Shown one piece after another: positions 25,348 to 34,115 of a stretch of 64,000 bases of DNA. A program made the position numbers and the translations under genes. The notes below the pieces were generated by a model. It was not told the origin of the DNA. It saw only the letters and a program-made list of their open reading frames with translations, and made no database searches. Where the stretch lies: NCBI RefSeq assembly GCF_900110855.1, contig NZ_FOFA01000002.1, positions 372,001-436,000 on the forward strand, written 5' to 3'. The DNA is from Microlunatus flavus (GTDB lineage: Bacteria; Actinomycetota; Actinomycetes; Propionibacteriales; Propionibacteriaceae). How positions within the stretch are numbered: position 1 is the stretch's first letter; the number at the start of each line of letters is the position of its first letter.

Positions 25348-28300
25348 GTGCTCGACAACGAGCCCGACGCAGAGCAGACCACCACCCCCGCCGAGCAGGC
25401 GCCGCCCGCTCCGCGCCGTCGACGGGCCGCGAGCCGCCCCGCCGGCCCCCCGACCAGCCGGGCCGCGGCTCCGACGCCCGACCCCTCCGACGTCCCGCCG
25501 GGCGGGCTCGAGCCGGCCACCAGCGCCAGCCCCGACCCCGTGTCGGACCCGGTCGCCGACCGCCTCGACGCCCTGCTGTCGCAGGCCGGCGACGTGACGA
25601 CGGCTGACGCCGTCGAGGACGAGCCCACCGCCCCGGAACCCGCCGCCCCGGAGCCCGCGGCTCCGGAGCCCGCGGCTCCGGAGCCCGAGGTCAAGCCCGC
25701 CCGGCGCCGTACCCGCAAGGCGGTCGCCCCCGCGGCCGAGGACGCTGCACCGGCCGCCGCGCCCGTCGCAGAGACCGACGCGGAGCCGCCGGCCCGTCCG
25801 ACCCGCCGGCGTACGCGCAAGGCCGTCGCGGCCCCCGCCGCCGAGACGGATGCCGACGACCTCGTGGCCGAGGCCGACCAGCCCGCCGCGCCCGCCGCCG
25901 AGGAGGCCCCGGCAGCGGGGGTCGTCACCGCGCCGGTCGACGAGCAGCCGGTCCAGGCCGACGACGCCGCGGCGTCCGAGGAGCAGGTCGACGAGGAGTC
26001 CGAGCAGGCCGGCGTCAGCGCCCTGGCCGCCCTGGTCGACGAGGCCGGGACGGTCGACGCCGCCCTGGCGGCCGACGCAGACGCCGACGCAGCGCCCGAC
26101 GCAGATGCCGACGAGCCGTCCGACGAGGACGACGACGCCGAGCCGTCCGACGAGGACGACGAGGACGCGGAGAACGACTCCGACAGCAGCGACAGCGCCG
26201 ACGAGGGCGGGGACGCCAACCGTCGCCGTCGTCGTCGCCGAGGTGGTCGCCGCCGTCGTCGTACCGGTGACTCCGACGGTGCCGAGGGCGCCGAGGAGAC
26301 CACCGACGAGGACGGGTCCGCCCCGGCTCCCGAGGCGGCCGAGCAGGCCGAGTCCGGCGAGCCGGCCGCGACCGCCGACAACGCCGAGGACGAGTCGGGC
26401 GACGACAGCTCCGAGGACTCCGACGGCAACCGCCGTCGTCGTCGTCGCCGCCGCCGTCGTGGCGAGGAGACCGTCCCCGCGCCGGACGACCCCACCGACG
26501 TCGTGGTGCGCGTCCGCGAGCCGCGGAAGTCGGCCCGCTCGGAGAAGTCCGCCGAGGACCAGGTCACCGGGATCTCCGGCTCGACCCGCATGGAGGCCAA
26601 GCGCCAGCGCCGTCGGGAGGGCCGTGAGGCCGGTCGTCGTCGCGCCCCGATCCTCAGCGAGGCCGAGTTCCTGGCCCGTCGCGAGGCGGTCACGCGGCGA
26701 ATGATCATCCGCCAGCGCCAGGACTCCGCCGGCGACACCCTCACCCAGATCGCCGTCCTCGAGGACGACATCCTCGTGGAGCACTACGTCGACCGCGAGT
26801 CGGCGACGTCGCTCATCGGCAACGTCTACCTGGGCCGGGTGCAGAACGTCCTCCCGAGCATGGAGGCGGCGTTCGTCGACATCGGCCGCGGCCGCAACGC
26901 GGTCATCTACGCGGGCGAGGTCGACTGGGACTCCTTCGGCGCGCAGGGCCAGAACCGCAAGGTCGAGAAGGTCCTCAAGTCCGGCCAGACGGTCCTCGTG
27001 CAGGTCACGAAGGACCCGGTCGGGGCCAAGGGCGCCCGCCTGACCAACCACGTCTCGATCCCGGGGCGCTACATCGTCTACGCCCCCAGCGGCCACCTGT
27101 CGGGCATCTCCCGCAAGCTGCCGGAGAACGAGCGCAAGCGGCTCAAGGACATTCTCTCCGGCCTCGTCGGCGAGGCCAGCGTCATCGTGCGCACCGCCGC
27201 CGAGGGCGCGAGCGAGGAGGAGCTGGTCCGCGACGTCAACCGGCTCAAGGCGCAGTGGTCCGACATCGAGGCCAAGGTCGCCAAGGGCCAGGCGCCGCAG
27301 CTCCTCTACGGCGAGCCCGACCTGACCGTCCGCATCGTCCGGGACCTCTTCACCGAGGACTTCTCCGAGCTGATCGTCTCCGGCCAGTCCGGCCCCGACG
27401 ACGTGTACGACTCGATCGACGCGTACGTGAAGCACGTGGCGCCGCACCTCGCCGACCGGCTCAAGCACTACGAGCCCGGTCCCGGCGACGACACCGACGT
27501 GTTCGCCCGCTACCGGATCGACGAGCAGATCGCCAAGGCGCTGGAGCGCAAGGTCTTCCTGCCCAGCGGTGGTTCGCTGGTCATCGACCGCACCGAGGCC
27601 ATGACGGTCATCGACGTCAACACCGGCAAGTTCACCGGCAGCGGCGGCAACCTCGAGGCCACCGTCACCAGCAACAACCTGGAGGCGGCCGAGGAGATCG
27701 TGCGGCAGCTCCGGCTGCGCGACGTCGGCGGCATCATCGTCATCGACTTCATCGACATGGTCCTGCCGGCGAACCGCGAGCTGCTGCTGCGCCGCCTGGT
27801 CGAGTGCCTCGGACGCGACCGCACCCGCCACCAGGTGGCCGAGGTGACGAGCCTCGGGCTGGTGCAGATGACCCGCAAGAAGATCGGCACGGGCCTGCTG
27901 GAGGCGTTCGGCACCGAGTGCCCGACCTGCCACGGGCGCGGCTACGAGATCCACGACGAGCCGGTGGAGAGCCAGCGCCAGGCCGACGGCGGTGCGCGCG
28001 AGCAGCGCGGCTCCCGCCGTGGCGGCGGCAACGGCAGCAGCGGTGTCGGCAACGGCCACCAGCACGACCACGGGTCGCACGACGCGTCCGGCAACGGTGC
28101 GGGCGGAAGCGGCGGGAACGGTTCCGGTCGTTCCGGGCGCAGCCGCGGCGGCCGTGGTCGCCGCGGCGGCGAGGACAGCACGCCGGAGGAGACGGGTACG
28201 CCTTCGGGCGCCGCCGACCCGGCCATCCGGGCGGCCGTCCAGCACGCGATCGCCGAGGTCGCCGCCGGGTCCCGCGCGAGCGTGGACGAGGCGGTGGCGG

Positions 28301-28473
28301 CGGCGTTCGACGGCGCACCCACGGACGTCCTCGTCCAGGACGCGGACGCCGCGGCCGAGGTCGTGGCGGACGAGCCGACCGTCGAGGCCCCGGCGAAGGA
28401 GCTCGCCGAGCCGGAGGCTGCGCCCGAGCCCCTGCCCGACCTGGTCGCGGTCGACGACGAGGCCTCCTCCTAG
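25348..28473 (+). CDS. rne: ribonuclease E/G
   Basis: Endoribonuclease for rRNA and mRNA processing. The catalytic core lies in the middle, as in other Actinobacteria: S1-like region (NVYLGRVQNVLPSMEAAF, near residue 490), DNase I-like region with the Mg2+ aspartates in VIDVNTGKF and IIVIDFIDM (near 755 and 800), and the zinc-link CPTCHGRG near 858. The roughly 450-residue N-terminal extension is disordered and alternates acidic and Ala/Pro segments with arginine blocks (RRRRRRGGRRRRR), likely RNA- or protein-binding. A shorter disordered tail follows the core. GTG 25348 has TGGAG 5-9 nt upstream; in-frame sequence further upstream looks like leader. Confidence 0.93.
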   Translation: MLDNEPDAEQTTTPAEQAPPAPRRRRAASRPAGPPTSRAAAPTPDPSDVPPGGLEPATSASPDPVSDPVADRLDALLSQAGDVTTADAVEDEPTAPEPAAPEPAAPEPAAPEPEVKPARRRTRKAVAPAAEDAAPAAAPVAETDAEPPARPTRRRTRKAVAAPAAETDADDLVAEADQPAAPAAEEAPAAGVVTAPVDEQPVQADDAAASEEQVDEESEQAGVSALAALVDEAGTVDAALAADADADAAPDADADEPSDEDDDAEPSDEDDEDAENDSDSSDSADEGGDANRRRRRRRGGRRRRRTGDSDGAEGAEETTDEDGSAPAPEAAEQAESGEPAATADNAEDESGDDSSEDSDGNRRRRRRRRRRGEETVPAPDDPTDVVVRVREPRKSARSEKSAEDQVTGISGSTRMEAKRQRRREGREAGRRRAPILSEAEFLARREAVTRRMIIRQRQDSAGDTLTQIAVLEDDILVEHYVDRESATSLIGNVYLGRVQNVLPSMEAAFVDIGRGRNAVIYAGEVDWDSFGAQGQNRKVEKVLKSGQTVLVQVTKDPVGAKGARLTNHVSIPGRYIVYAPSGHLSGISRKLPENERKRLKDILSGLVGEASVIVRTAAEGASEEELVRDVNRLKAQWSDIEAKVAKGQAPQLLYGEPDLTVRIVRDLFTEDFSELIVSGQSGPDDVYDSIDAYVKHVAPHLADRLKHYEPGPGDDTDVFARYRIDEQIAKALERKVFLPSGGSLVIDRTEAMTVIDVNTGKFTGSGGNLEATVTSNNLEAAEEIVRQLRLRDVGGIIVIDFIDMVLPANRELLLRRLVECLGRDRTRHQVAEVTSLGLVQMTRKKIGTGLLEAFGTECPTCHGRGYEIHDEPVESQRQADGGAREQRGSRRGGGNGSSGVGNGHQHDHGSHDASGNGAGGSGGNGSGRSGRSRGGRGRRGGEDSTPEETGTPSGAADPAIRAAVQHAIAEVAAGSRASVDEAVAAAFDGAPTDVLVQDADAAAEVVADEPTVEAPAKELAEPEAAPEPLPDLVAVDDEASS
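25633..25692 (+). repeat. 15-bp tandem repeat in rne N-terminal extension
   Basis: Four 15-bp units (consensus CCGGAGCCCGCGGCT; two identical, two diverged) encode PEPAA repeats before an arginine block. A nearby motif RRRTRKAV also occurs twice. Length variation between strains would not change the frame. Confidence 0.7.
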
Positions 28474-28489
28474 ACCTCCGGCGCGGGAC

Positions 28490-29908
28490 ATGCCTCTGCT
28501 CGTCGCCGTCGTCGGCGCCGGTCCGTCCGGCGTGTACGCGGCGGAGGCGCTCACCCGGCAGAGCCGCGTCGAGGGCCTGGGCGTCCGCGTCCTGGTGCTC
28601 GACCGGCTGCCGGTCCCGTTCGGTCTGGTGCGCTACGGCGTCGCCCCCGACCATCCGTCGATCCGCTCGATCCGCAGCACGCTCGAGCGCACCCTCGACG
28701 CCGCCGGCGTCACCTTCTACGGCGACGTGCAGGTCGGGCGTGACCTGAGCGTGGACGAGCTGCGGGCGAGCGTGGACGCCGTCGTCTACGCGTACGGCGC
28801 GGGCAGCGACCGCCGCCTCGGCATCCCGGGCGAGGAGCTGCCCGGCAGCGTCGCCGCGCCCGAGCTGGTCACCTGGTACACCGGCCACCCGGACGTGCAC
28901 CCCGACGACGGCACCGCCGCGCCGGGACACCCCTGGGTCCCCGGCCTGCTCTCCGCGGCGCGGGAGGTGGTCGTCGTCGGCGCCGGCAACGTGGCGCTCG
29001 ACGTCGTGCGGGTGCTGGTGCGCGGCGTCGACGAGCTCGCGGTCACCGACATGGCCCACGAGGTCCTGGTGGCGCTGCGCGACCGCGCGGTGACCGACGT
29101 GCACGTCCTCGCCCGCCGCGGACCGGCGTACACGGCCTTCACCACCAAGGAGCTGCGCGAGCTCGGCGAGCTGGACGACCTCGACCTGCTCGTGGACCCG
29201 GCCGACCTGGTGCTCGACGAGTCGAGCCGCCTGGTCGCGGAGACCGACCGCGTCGCCGCCCGGAACCTCGCGGTCCTCGCCGAGTGGGCCGGGCGGCCCA
29301 CCCGGGGCGCCTCGCACCGCGTCCACCTGCACTTCTGGACCACGCCGCTCGCCGTGCTCGGCACCACGCACGTCGAGGGCGTGCGGGTGACCCGCTCGGC
29401 CATCGGCCCCGACGGCCTGGTGCGGGCGACGGGGGAGCCGTGGGACCTGCCCGCCCAGGTGGTGGTGCGCGCCGTCGGCTACCGGGGCCTGCGCCTGCCG
29501 GGTGCGCCCTACGACGAACGCACCGGCCGCATCCCCCACTCCGAGGGGCGCGTGATCCGCGACGGCGCCTTCTCCCCGGGGGAGTACGTGACCGGCTGGA
29601 TCAAGCGCGGACCGACCGGGGTCATCGGGACCAACAAGTCGGACGCGGTCGAGACCGTCGCCTCCCTGCTGGACGATGTCGAGCAGGGCACGCTCGTCCC
29701 CTCCGCGGCGCCGGACGCCCTGCCGGCGCTGCTCGCGTCGCGCGGGCTGCACCCGCTGGGGATGCCGGAGTGGCACCGCATCGACGCCGCCGAGATCGCC
29801 CGCGGCCAGCAGCTCGGTCGTCCGCGCACGACGCTCGCCCATCGCCGTGAGCTGCTCGACGCCGCCGCGGCACCTGAGGGCGGCGATCCAGGTTCGGGCC
29901 GAACCTAA
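28490..29908 (+). CDS. fprA: FprA-type ferredoxin/adrenodoxin NADP+ reductase
   Basis: A 472-aa flavoprotein of the adrenodoxin reductase family. VAVVGAGPSGVYAAEAL at the N-terminus binds FAD; VVVVGAGNVALDVVRVL near residue 165 binds NADPH; VLARRGPAYTAFTTKELREL and the C-terminal GWIKRGPTGVIGTNK are diagnostic. It passes electrons from NADPH to ferredoxins, for example for P450s; no ferredoxin is encoded nearby. ATG 28490 lies 16 bp after the rne stop, so read-through from rne is likely. It marks the left edge of the inserted cargo. Confidence 0.93.
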   Translation: MPLLVAVVGAGPSGVYAAEALTRQSRVEGLGVRVLVLDRLPVPFGLVRYGVAPDHPSIRSIRSTLERTLDAAGVTFYGDVQVGRDLSVDELRASVDAVVYAYGAGSDRRLGIPGEELPGSVAAPELVTWYTGHPDVHPDDGTAAPGHPWVPGLLSAAREVVVVGAGNVALDVVRVLVRGVDELAVTDMAHEVLVALRDRAVTDVHVLARRGPAYTAFTTKELRELGELDDLDLLVDPADLVLDESSRLVAETDRVAARNLAVLAEWAGRPTRGASHRVHLHFWTTPLAVLGTTHVEGVRVTRSAIGPDGLVRATGEPWDLPAQVVVRAVGYRGLRLPGAPYDERTGRIPHSEGRVIRDGAFSPGEYVTGWIKRGPTGVIGTNKSDAVETVASLLDDVEQGTLVPSAAPDALPALLASRGLHPLGMPEWHRIDAAEIARGQQLGRPRTTLAHRRELLDAAAAPEGGDPGSGRT

Positions 29909-30031
29909 GAACCGTCTCGCGGCGCTCCCCACGAATTCGCTGAGAGCGTCTTGGCGAGATGGCCGCTGACACCGATGCCAACCGGCCTTCCTCAACGTGG
30001 CGCCGAGAGTTCCTCAGGAAAGTGGCGGGTC

Positions 30032-30046
30032 CGGCTCGCTGAGCCG
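30032..30046 (+). terminator. rho-independent-like terminator after fprA
   Basis: CGGCTC-GCT-GAGCCG followed by the pyrimidine/T-rich run CTTCTTCATTTCT. It is about 120 bp downstream of the fprA stop, upstream of the secreted-protein gene. Confidence 0.5.
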
Positions 30047-30155
30047 CTTCTTCATTTCTAAAAGCCCGTTTGACCAGGCACGAAGCCCCTGCGCGCTTGC
30101 CTAATCTCCTCGTGCTGGGAACGGGAGACGCGGCCAGGCCGCTCGCCCGGACCCA

Positions 30156-30207
30156 CTCGGGGGAAGTTCATCAGGTCCAGGGCCGTCGGGGCGGCTCGAT
30201 CCCCGAG
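30156..30207 (+). promoter_or_regulatory. dyad that may mask the Shine-Dalgarno of the secreted-protein gene
   Basis: CTCGGGG (from 30156) can pair with CCCCGAG (ending 30207) across about 37 nt. The right arm overlaps GAGAGG (30205-30210), the Shine-Dalgarno placed 8 nt before ATG 30219, so folding would restrict translation. Not recognised as a known riboswitch class. Confidence 0.35.
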
Positions 30208-30218
30208 AGGCCCCACCC

Positions 30219-33200
30219 ATGCGCACCCTTTCTGTTGGCATGCCCACGATCCCTGCTGCGGCACGGATCGGCGCGACCAGCGTCCTCGCCGCCTTCGCCG
30301 TCACCGCCGGGCTGCTCGTGCCGGTCCAGGCGCACGCCGCCGACTCCGGGGTCTCCGCCGGCCGCTACGAGAACACCTCCACCGCCATCAGCTGGACGGG
30401 GACCTGGAGCACGGCGACCTCGACCTCGGACTCCGACGGCTCCTACGCCACGCTGAACACCGACGGCAACGCGCAGCTCACCTTCACCGGCACCGGGATC
30501 ACCTGGAACACGCGGGTCAACAGCTACTCGGGCATCGCCGACGTCTACCTCGACGGGGTCAAGAAGGCCACCGTCGACCTCTACTCGGCGACGAGCAAGA
30601 CCAAGCAGGCCGTCTACTCCGTCTCGGGCCTCACCGCCGGCACGCACGTCCTCAAGATCGTCCGGACCGGCACCAAGAACGACTCCTCCAGCGGCCGCAA
30701 CGTGACGATCGACTACTTCGACGTCGTCGGCTCGACCGCCTCGGCCACCCCGTCGCCGACCGCTTCCGCGACGCCGACGCCCTCGGCGACGCCGACCGCT
30801 TCCGCGTCGCCGACGGCCTCGGCGACGCCGACCGCTTCGGCGACGCCGACCGCTTCGGCGACGCCGACCGCTTCCGCGACGCCGACGGCCTCGGCGACGC
30901 CGACCGCTTCGGCGACGCCGACCGCTTCCGCGACGCCGACCGCGACGCCGACCGCTTCCGCGACGCCAACCGCGACGCCGACCGCTTCGGCGACGCCGAC
31001 GGCCTCGGCGACGCCGACCGCTTCGGGGACGCCGACCGCTTCCGCGACGCCGACCGCCGCCCCCAAGGGCGTCGGCCAGGGGACGTACGAGAACGACGAC
31101 CCTGCCGTGACGCTCAACGGCACCTGGACCAAGGTCGCGTCCAACCAGGACTCCGGCGGCTCGACGGGCTCGCTGAGCACCGCCGGCTACGCCGAGCTGA
31201 GCTTCACCACCTCGGGCATCCGCTGGATCACCCGCTACAACACCTACTCGGGCATCGCCGACGTCTACCTCGACGGCACCAAGGTGCGCACGGTCGACCT
31301 CTACTCCGCGACGACCAAGACCCAGCAGGTCGCGTACGAGGTCACCGGGCTGCCCGAGACCTCGCACACCATCCGCATCGTGCGGACGGGCACCAAGAAC
31401 GCCTCGTCCAGCAGCCCGAACATCATGCTCGACGCCTTCGTCGCCCCCGACATCCACGCGCCGCTCGCCCCGACGGGCCTCACGGCCACGGTCGACGGCC
31501 AGGACATCGACCTCGCCTGGGCCGCCAACGCCGAGACCGACGTCAAGGCCTACAAGGTCTACCGCCGCGAGGGCACCAGCACGACCCGCACGCTGATCGC
31601 CACGACCACCGCGGACGTCCGGACCTTCACCGACACGGCCCGCATGCCGGGCGCCACCTACGGCTACGACGTCGTCGCGGTCGACACCTCCGACAACGCC
31701 TCCGCCTCCTCGGCGGCCGCCTCGGCCACGATGCCCATCGACGTCCAGCCCGCCGGCGTCTACGAGGACGGCGACGCCGCCGTCACCCTCTACGGCCCCT
31801 GGTCGACGGTCACCTCGAACATGGACTCGGGCGGCTCGTACGCCACGCTGAACGCGGCCGGCTACGCCGAGGTGTCCTTCTCCACGAGCGGCATCCGCTG
31901 GATCTCCCGCCTCAACAGCTACTCCGGCATCGCCGACGTCTACCTCGACGGGGTCAAGGTCAAGACCGTCGACCTCTACTCGTCGACCACGAAGTACCAG
32001 CAGGTCGCCTACGAGGTGAAGGGCCTGCCCGAGACCACCCACACCCTCCGGGTCGTCCGCACCGGCACCAAGAACGCGAGCTCGACCAGCACCGCGATCG
32101 TCCTCGACTCCTTCGTCGCCCCCGACATCTACCCGCCGGCGGCCCCCACCGCCGTCACCACGACCCCGGGCCGCGGCACCGTGACGCTCGCCTGGGCCGC
32201 GAACACCGAGCCCGACGTCGTCGGCTACCGCGTCTACCGCAGCCAGGGCACCTCGGCCCCGGTCGCCGCCACCACCGCCCCCGTCACCGCGCCGACCTTC
32301 ACCGACGACGGCCTGCAGCCGGCCGCCACCTACCGCTACACCGTCACCGCCCTCGACAAGATGGGCAACGAGTCGCCGGTCTCCGCGGCGGTCGACGCCA
32401 CCGTGCCGATGAAGGCCCTGCCGGCCGGCGTCTACGAGGACGACGACACCGACGACGTCCTGCTCAAGGGCAGCTGGAACAAGACGGCCTCCACCGGCGC
32501 CGGCACCGACAGCGGCAGCTCCTTCTCCACGCTCGGCGACACCGGCTACGCCGAGGTGTCCTTCGCGACGAGCGGCATCCGCTGGCTCGCCCGCACCAAC
32601 AGCACCTCCGGCCTGGCCGACGTCTACCTCGACGGCGTCAAGGTCAAGACCGTCGACCTGTACTCCTCGACGACCAAGTTCTCGCAGAACGTCTACGAGG
32701 CCACCGGGCTCAGCGAGACCGGGCACACCCTGCGGGTGGTCCGCACCGGCAACAAGAACGCCGACTCGGCCGGCCGCAACATCACCCTCGACGCCTTCGT
32801 GGCGCCCGACATCTACGCCCCGGCCGCCCCCACCTCCGTGCAGGCCTCCGGGATCCGCACCGGCGCCAAGCTGACCTGGACCAAGAGCCCCGACGCCGAC
32901 GTCGCGAGCTACCGGATCTTCCGCCGGGCGACCGGCACCACCACCGACGTGCTGGTCGGCACCACCGACGCCGCCACCACCTCCTTCGCCAACGTCGGCC
33001 TGGCCGACGGCGGCAGCTACAGCTGGAGCGTCGTCGCCCGCGACACCTGGGGCAACGACTCGGCGGCCTCGCTGCCGGCGTCCTTCACCAACGGCGGCGA
33101 CCCGTACGCCTCCTTCCCGCAGCGCTACGCCACCTGCCCGACCGCCACCGTCACGGTGTCGACCCGGGCGCAGCTCCTCACCGCGGTGAGCGCCGCCAAG

Positions 33201-34025
33201 GCCGGCACGGTCATCAAGCTCAACCCGGGCACGTACGGCGCCAACATCGACGTCACCACGGTCGCCACGCCCGACAAGCCGCTGTGGATCTGCGGGCCCC
33301 GCACCGCGGTCATCGACAACGCCGACATCACCAAGGGCTACGGCTTCCGGGTCACCGGCGCCTCGAACGTGGTCATCGCCGGCATGACGGTCCGCAACGT
33401 CCAGAAGGGCGTCGCCGTCCTCTACAGCAAGGCGGTCACGGTGGCCGACCTCCGCGTCGAGAAGATCGGTGACGAGGCGATCCACCTCAAGAACCAGACC
33501 ACCGACTCCACCGTCATCGGCAACTCGATCTCCACCACCGGCCTCAACTCCCCGAACTACGGCGAGGGCGTCTACATCGGCACCGCCGAGGGCAACTGGT
33601 GCCTCTACAACGACTGCAACGCCGACACCTCCGACCGCAACCTCGTCGCCTTCAACACCATCAGCGGCACCACCGCGGAGCCGATGGAGGCCAAGGCCGG
33701 GACGAGCAACGGGACGATGTGGAAGAACACCCTCGACGGGGCGGCCATCACCTCCTCCGACACCGACAGCCTGGTGCAGGTCATGGGCAGCGGCTGGGTC
33801 ATCGCGGGCAACACCGGCGCCCACAGCCCGAACGACGCCATCCAGGTCTGGAACACCACGGCCGGCTACGGCTTCGACAACATCGTCTACGGCAACGCGG
33901 TCAGCGACGCCCTCCCGGGCTACGGGGTGCGGATGCCCTACGCCGACGGCGGGAACGTCGTCGGCTGCAGCAACACCGCCCCGGCCGCGGCCATGGGCAT
34001 GAGCAACAAGAGCTGCCAGGCCTGA
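30219..34025 (+). CDS. secreted multimodular carbohydrate-binding/beta-helix protein
   Basis: A 1268-aa exported protein. A Sec signal peptide ends at VQAHA-AD (about residue 40). Four homologous beta-sandwich modules begin near 48, 287, 512 and 736 (pattern YExxxxAxxxxGxW, then SGIADVYLDG and RTGTKNASS); they look carbohydrate-binding-like. Residues 172-281 form a Thr/Ala/Ser/Pro linker. FN3 domains start near 414, 638 and 866 (AWAANxExDVxxYxVYR). From about 960 a right-handed beta-helix follows (GDEAIHLKN, then NDAIQVWN), a fold used by pectate lyase-like enzymes and glycan-degrading or -binding proteins. No LPXTG or surface anchor is seen. No catalytic residues can be assigned. Its position facing two sugar importers and arabinose genes suggests action on an arabinose- or galactofuranose-containing glycan (inferred). 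Confidence 0.85.
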   Translation: MRTLSVGMPTIPAAARIGATSVLAAFAVTAGLLVPVQAHAADSGVSAGRYENTSTAISWTGTWSTATSTSDSDGSYATLNTDGNAQLTFTGTGITWNTRVNSYSGIADVYLDGVKKATVDLYSATSKTKQAVYSVSGLTAGTHVLKIVRTGTKNDSSSGRNVTIDYFDVVGSTASATPSPTASATPTPSATPTASASPTASATPTASATPTASATPTASATPTASATPTASATPTASATPTATPTASATPTATPTASATPTASATPTASGTPTASATPTAAPKGVGQGTYENDDPAVTLNGTWTKVASNQDSGGSTGSLSTAGYAELSFTTSGIRWITRYNTYSGIADVYLDGTKVRTVDLYSATTKTQQVAYEVTGLPETSHTIRIVRTGTKNASSSSPNIMLDAFVAPDIHAPLAPTGLTATVDGQDIDLAWAANAETDVKAYKVYRREGTSTTRTLIATTTADVRTFTDTARMPGATYGYDVVAVDTSDNASASSAAASATMPIDVQPAGVYEDGDAAVTLYGPWSTVTSNMDSGGSYATLNAAGYAEVSFSTSGIRWISRLNSYSGIADVYLDGVKVKTVDLYSSTTKYQQVAYEVKGLPETTHTLRVVRTGTKNASSTSTAIVLDSFVAPDIYPPAAPTAVTTTPGRGTVTLAWAANTEPDVVGYRVYRSQGTSAPVAATTAPVTAPTFTDDGLQPAATYRYTVTALDKMGNESPVSAAVDATVPMKALPAGVYEDDDTDDVLLKGSWNKTASTGAGTDSGSSFSTLGDTGYAEVSFATSGIRWLARTNSTSGLADVYLDGVKVKTVDLYSSTTKFSQNVYEATGLSETGHTLRVVRTGNKNADSAGRNITLDAFVAPDIYAPAAPTSVQASGIRTGAKLTWTKSPDADVASYRIFRRATGTTTDVLVGTTDAATTSFANVGLADGGSYSWSVVARDTWGNDSAASLPASFTNGGDPYASFPQRYATCPTATVTVSTRAQLLTAVSAAKAGTVIKLNPGTYGANIDVTTVATPDKPLWICGPRTAVIDNADITKGYGFRVTGASNVVIAGMTVRNVQKGVAVLYSKAVTVADLRVEKIGDEAIHLKNQTTDSTVIGNSISTTGLNSPNYGEGVYIGTAEGNWCLYNDCNADTSDRNLVAFNTISGTTAEPMEAKAGTSNGTMWKNTLDGAAITSSDTDSLVQVMGSGWVIAGNTGAHSPNDAIQVWNTTAGYGFDNIVYGNAVSDALPGYGVRMPYADGGNVVGCSNTAPAAAMGMSNKSCQA
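30735..31061 (+). repeat. 18-bp tandem repeat encoding Ser/Ala/Thr/Pro linker
   Basis: About 18 copies of an 18-bp unit (GCGACGCCGACCGCTTCC/G, encoding ATPTAS), some shortened to 12 bp (ATPT). All units are multiples of three, so copy-number change alters linker length without frameshift. The linker separates the first beta-sandwich module from the other three and is a probable site of O-glycosylation. Confidence 0.9.
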
Positions 34026-34065
34026 CCAGCACCTGACCAGCACCTGACCAGCACCTGATCAGCAC
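34022..34065 (+). repeat. four 11-bp direct repeats at stop codon
   Basis: Units CTGACCAGCAC x3 and CTGATCAGCAC. The first contains the stop codon of the secreted-protein gene. Each unit carries TGA and 11 is not divisible by 3, so the array puts stops in all three frames just before the terminator hairpin. Confidence 0.85.
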
Positions 34066-34115
34066 CGACGTCCCCCGCGGGCCGAGCCGACCGGCTCAGA
34101 CCGCGGGGGACGTCG
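34066..34115. terminator. long bidirectional terminator hairpin
   Basis: Perfect 15-bp arms CGACGTCCCCCGCGG (34066-34080) and CCGCGGGGGACGTCG (34101-34115); the 20-nt loop holds a second stem GAGCCG/CGGCTC. The loop includes the stop codon of the leftward lacI gene, and the right arm encodes its last residues. It separates two convergent transcription units. Confidence 0.75.

Larger units (their letters stand above)
29909..30218. other. 310-bp intergenic region with terminator-like and SD-masking hairpins
   Basis: No ORF here resembles a gene. The region is less GC-rich than its neighbours. It holds a terminator-like hairpin (30032-30046) followed by CTTCTTCATTTCT, and a longer dyad (30156-30207) next to the downstream start codon. 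A TTGACC at 30069 has no correctly spaced -10, so the promoter of the secreted-protein gene is not firmly located; TAATCT at 30102-30107 is the best -10 candidate. Confidence 0.5.

Noticed and set aside
30069-30107. TTGACC ... TAATCT as a sigma-70 promoter for the secreted-protein gene
   Set aside because: The spacer is 27 bp, far outside the 16-19 bp range, so the two hexamers cannot be one promoter.
30735-31061. Regular repeats resembling a CRISPR array
   Set aside because: The units are contiguous, without unique spacers, in frame with a coding sequence and encode a Ser/Thr/Pro linker. No cas genes are nearby.
30171-34043. 1290-codon open frame antisense to the secreted-protein gene
   Set aside because: Low-complexity Gly/Arg/Asp/Val composition with no domain, caused by GC bias at third positions opposite a repetitive gene. 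The sense frame has a signal peptide and recognisable modules.
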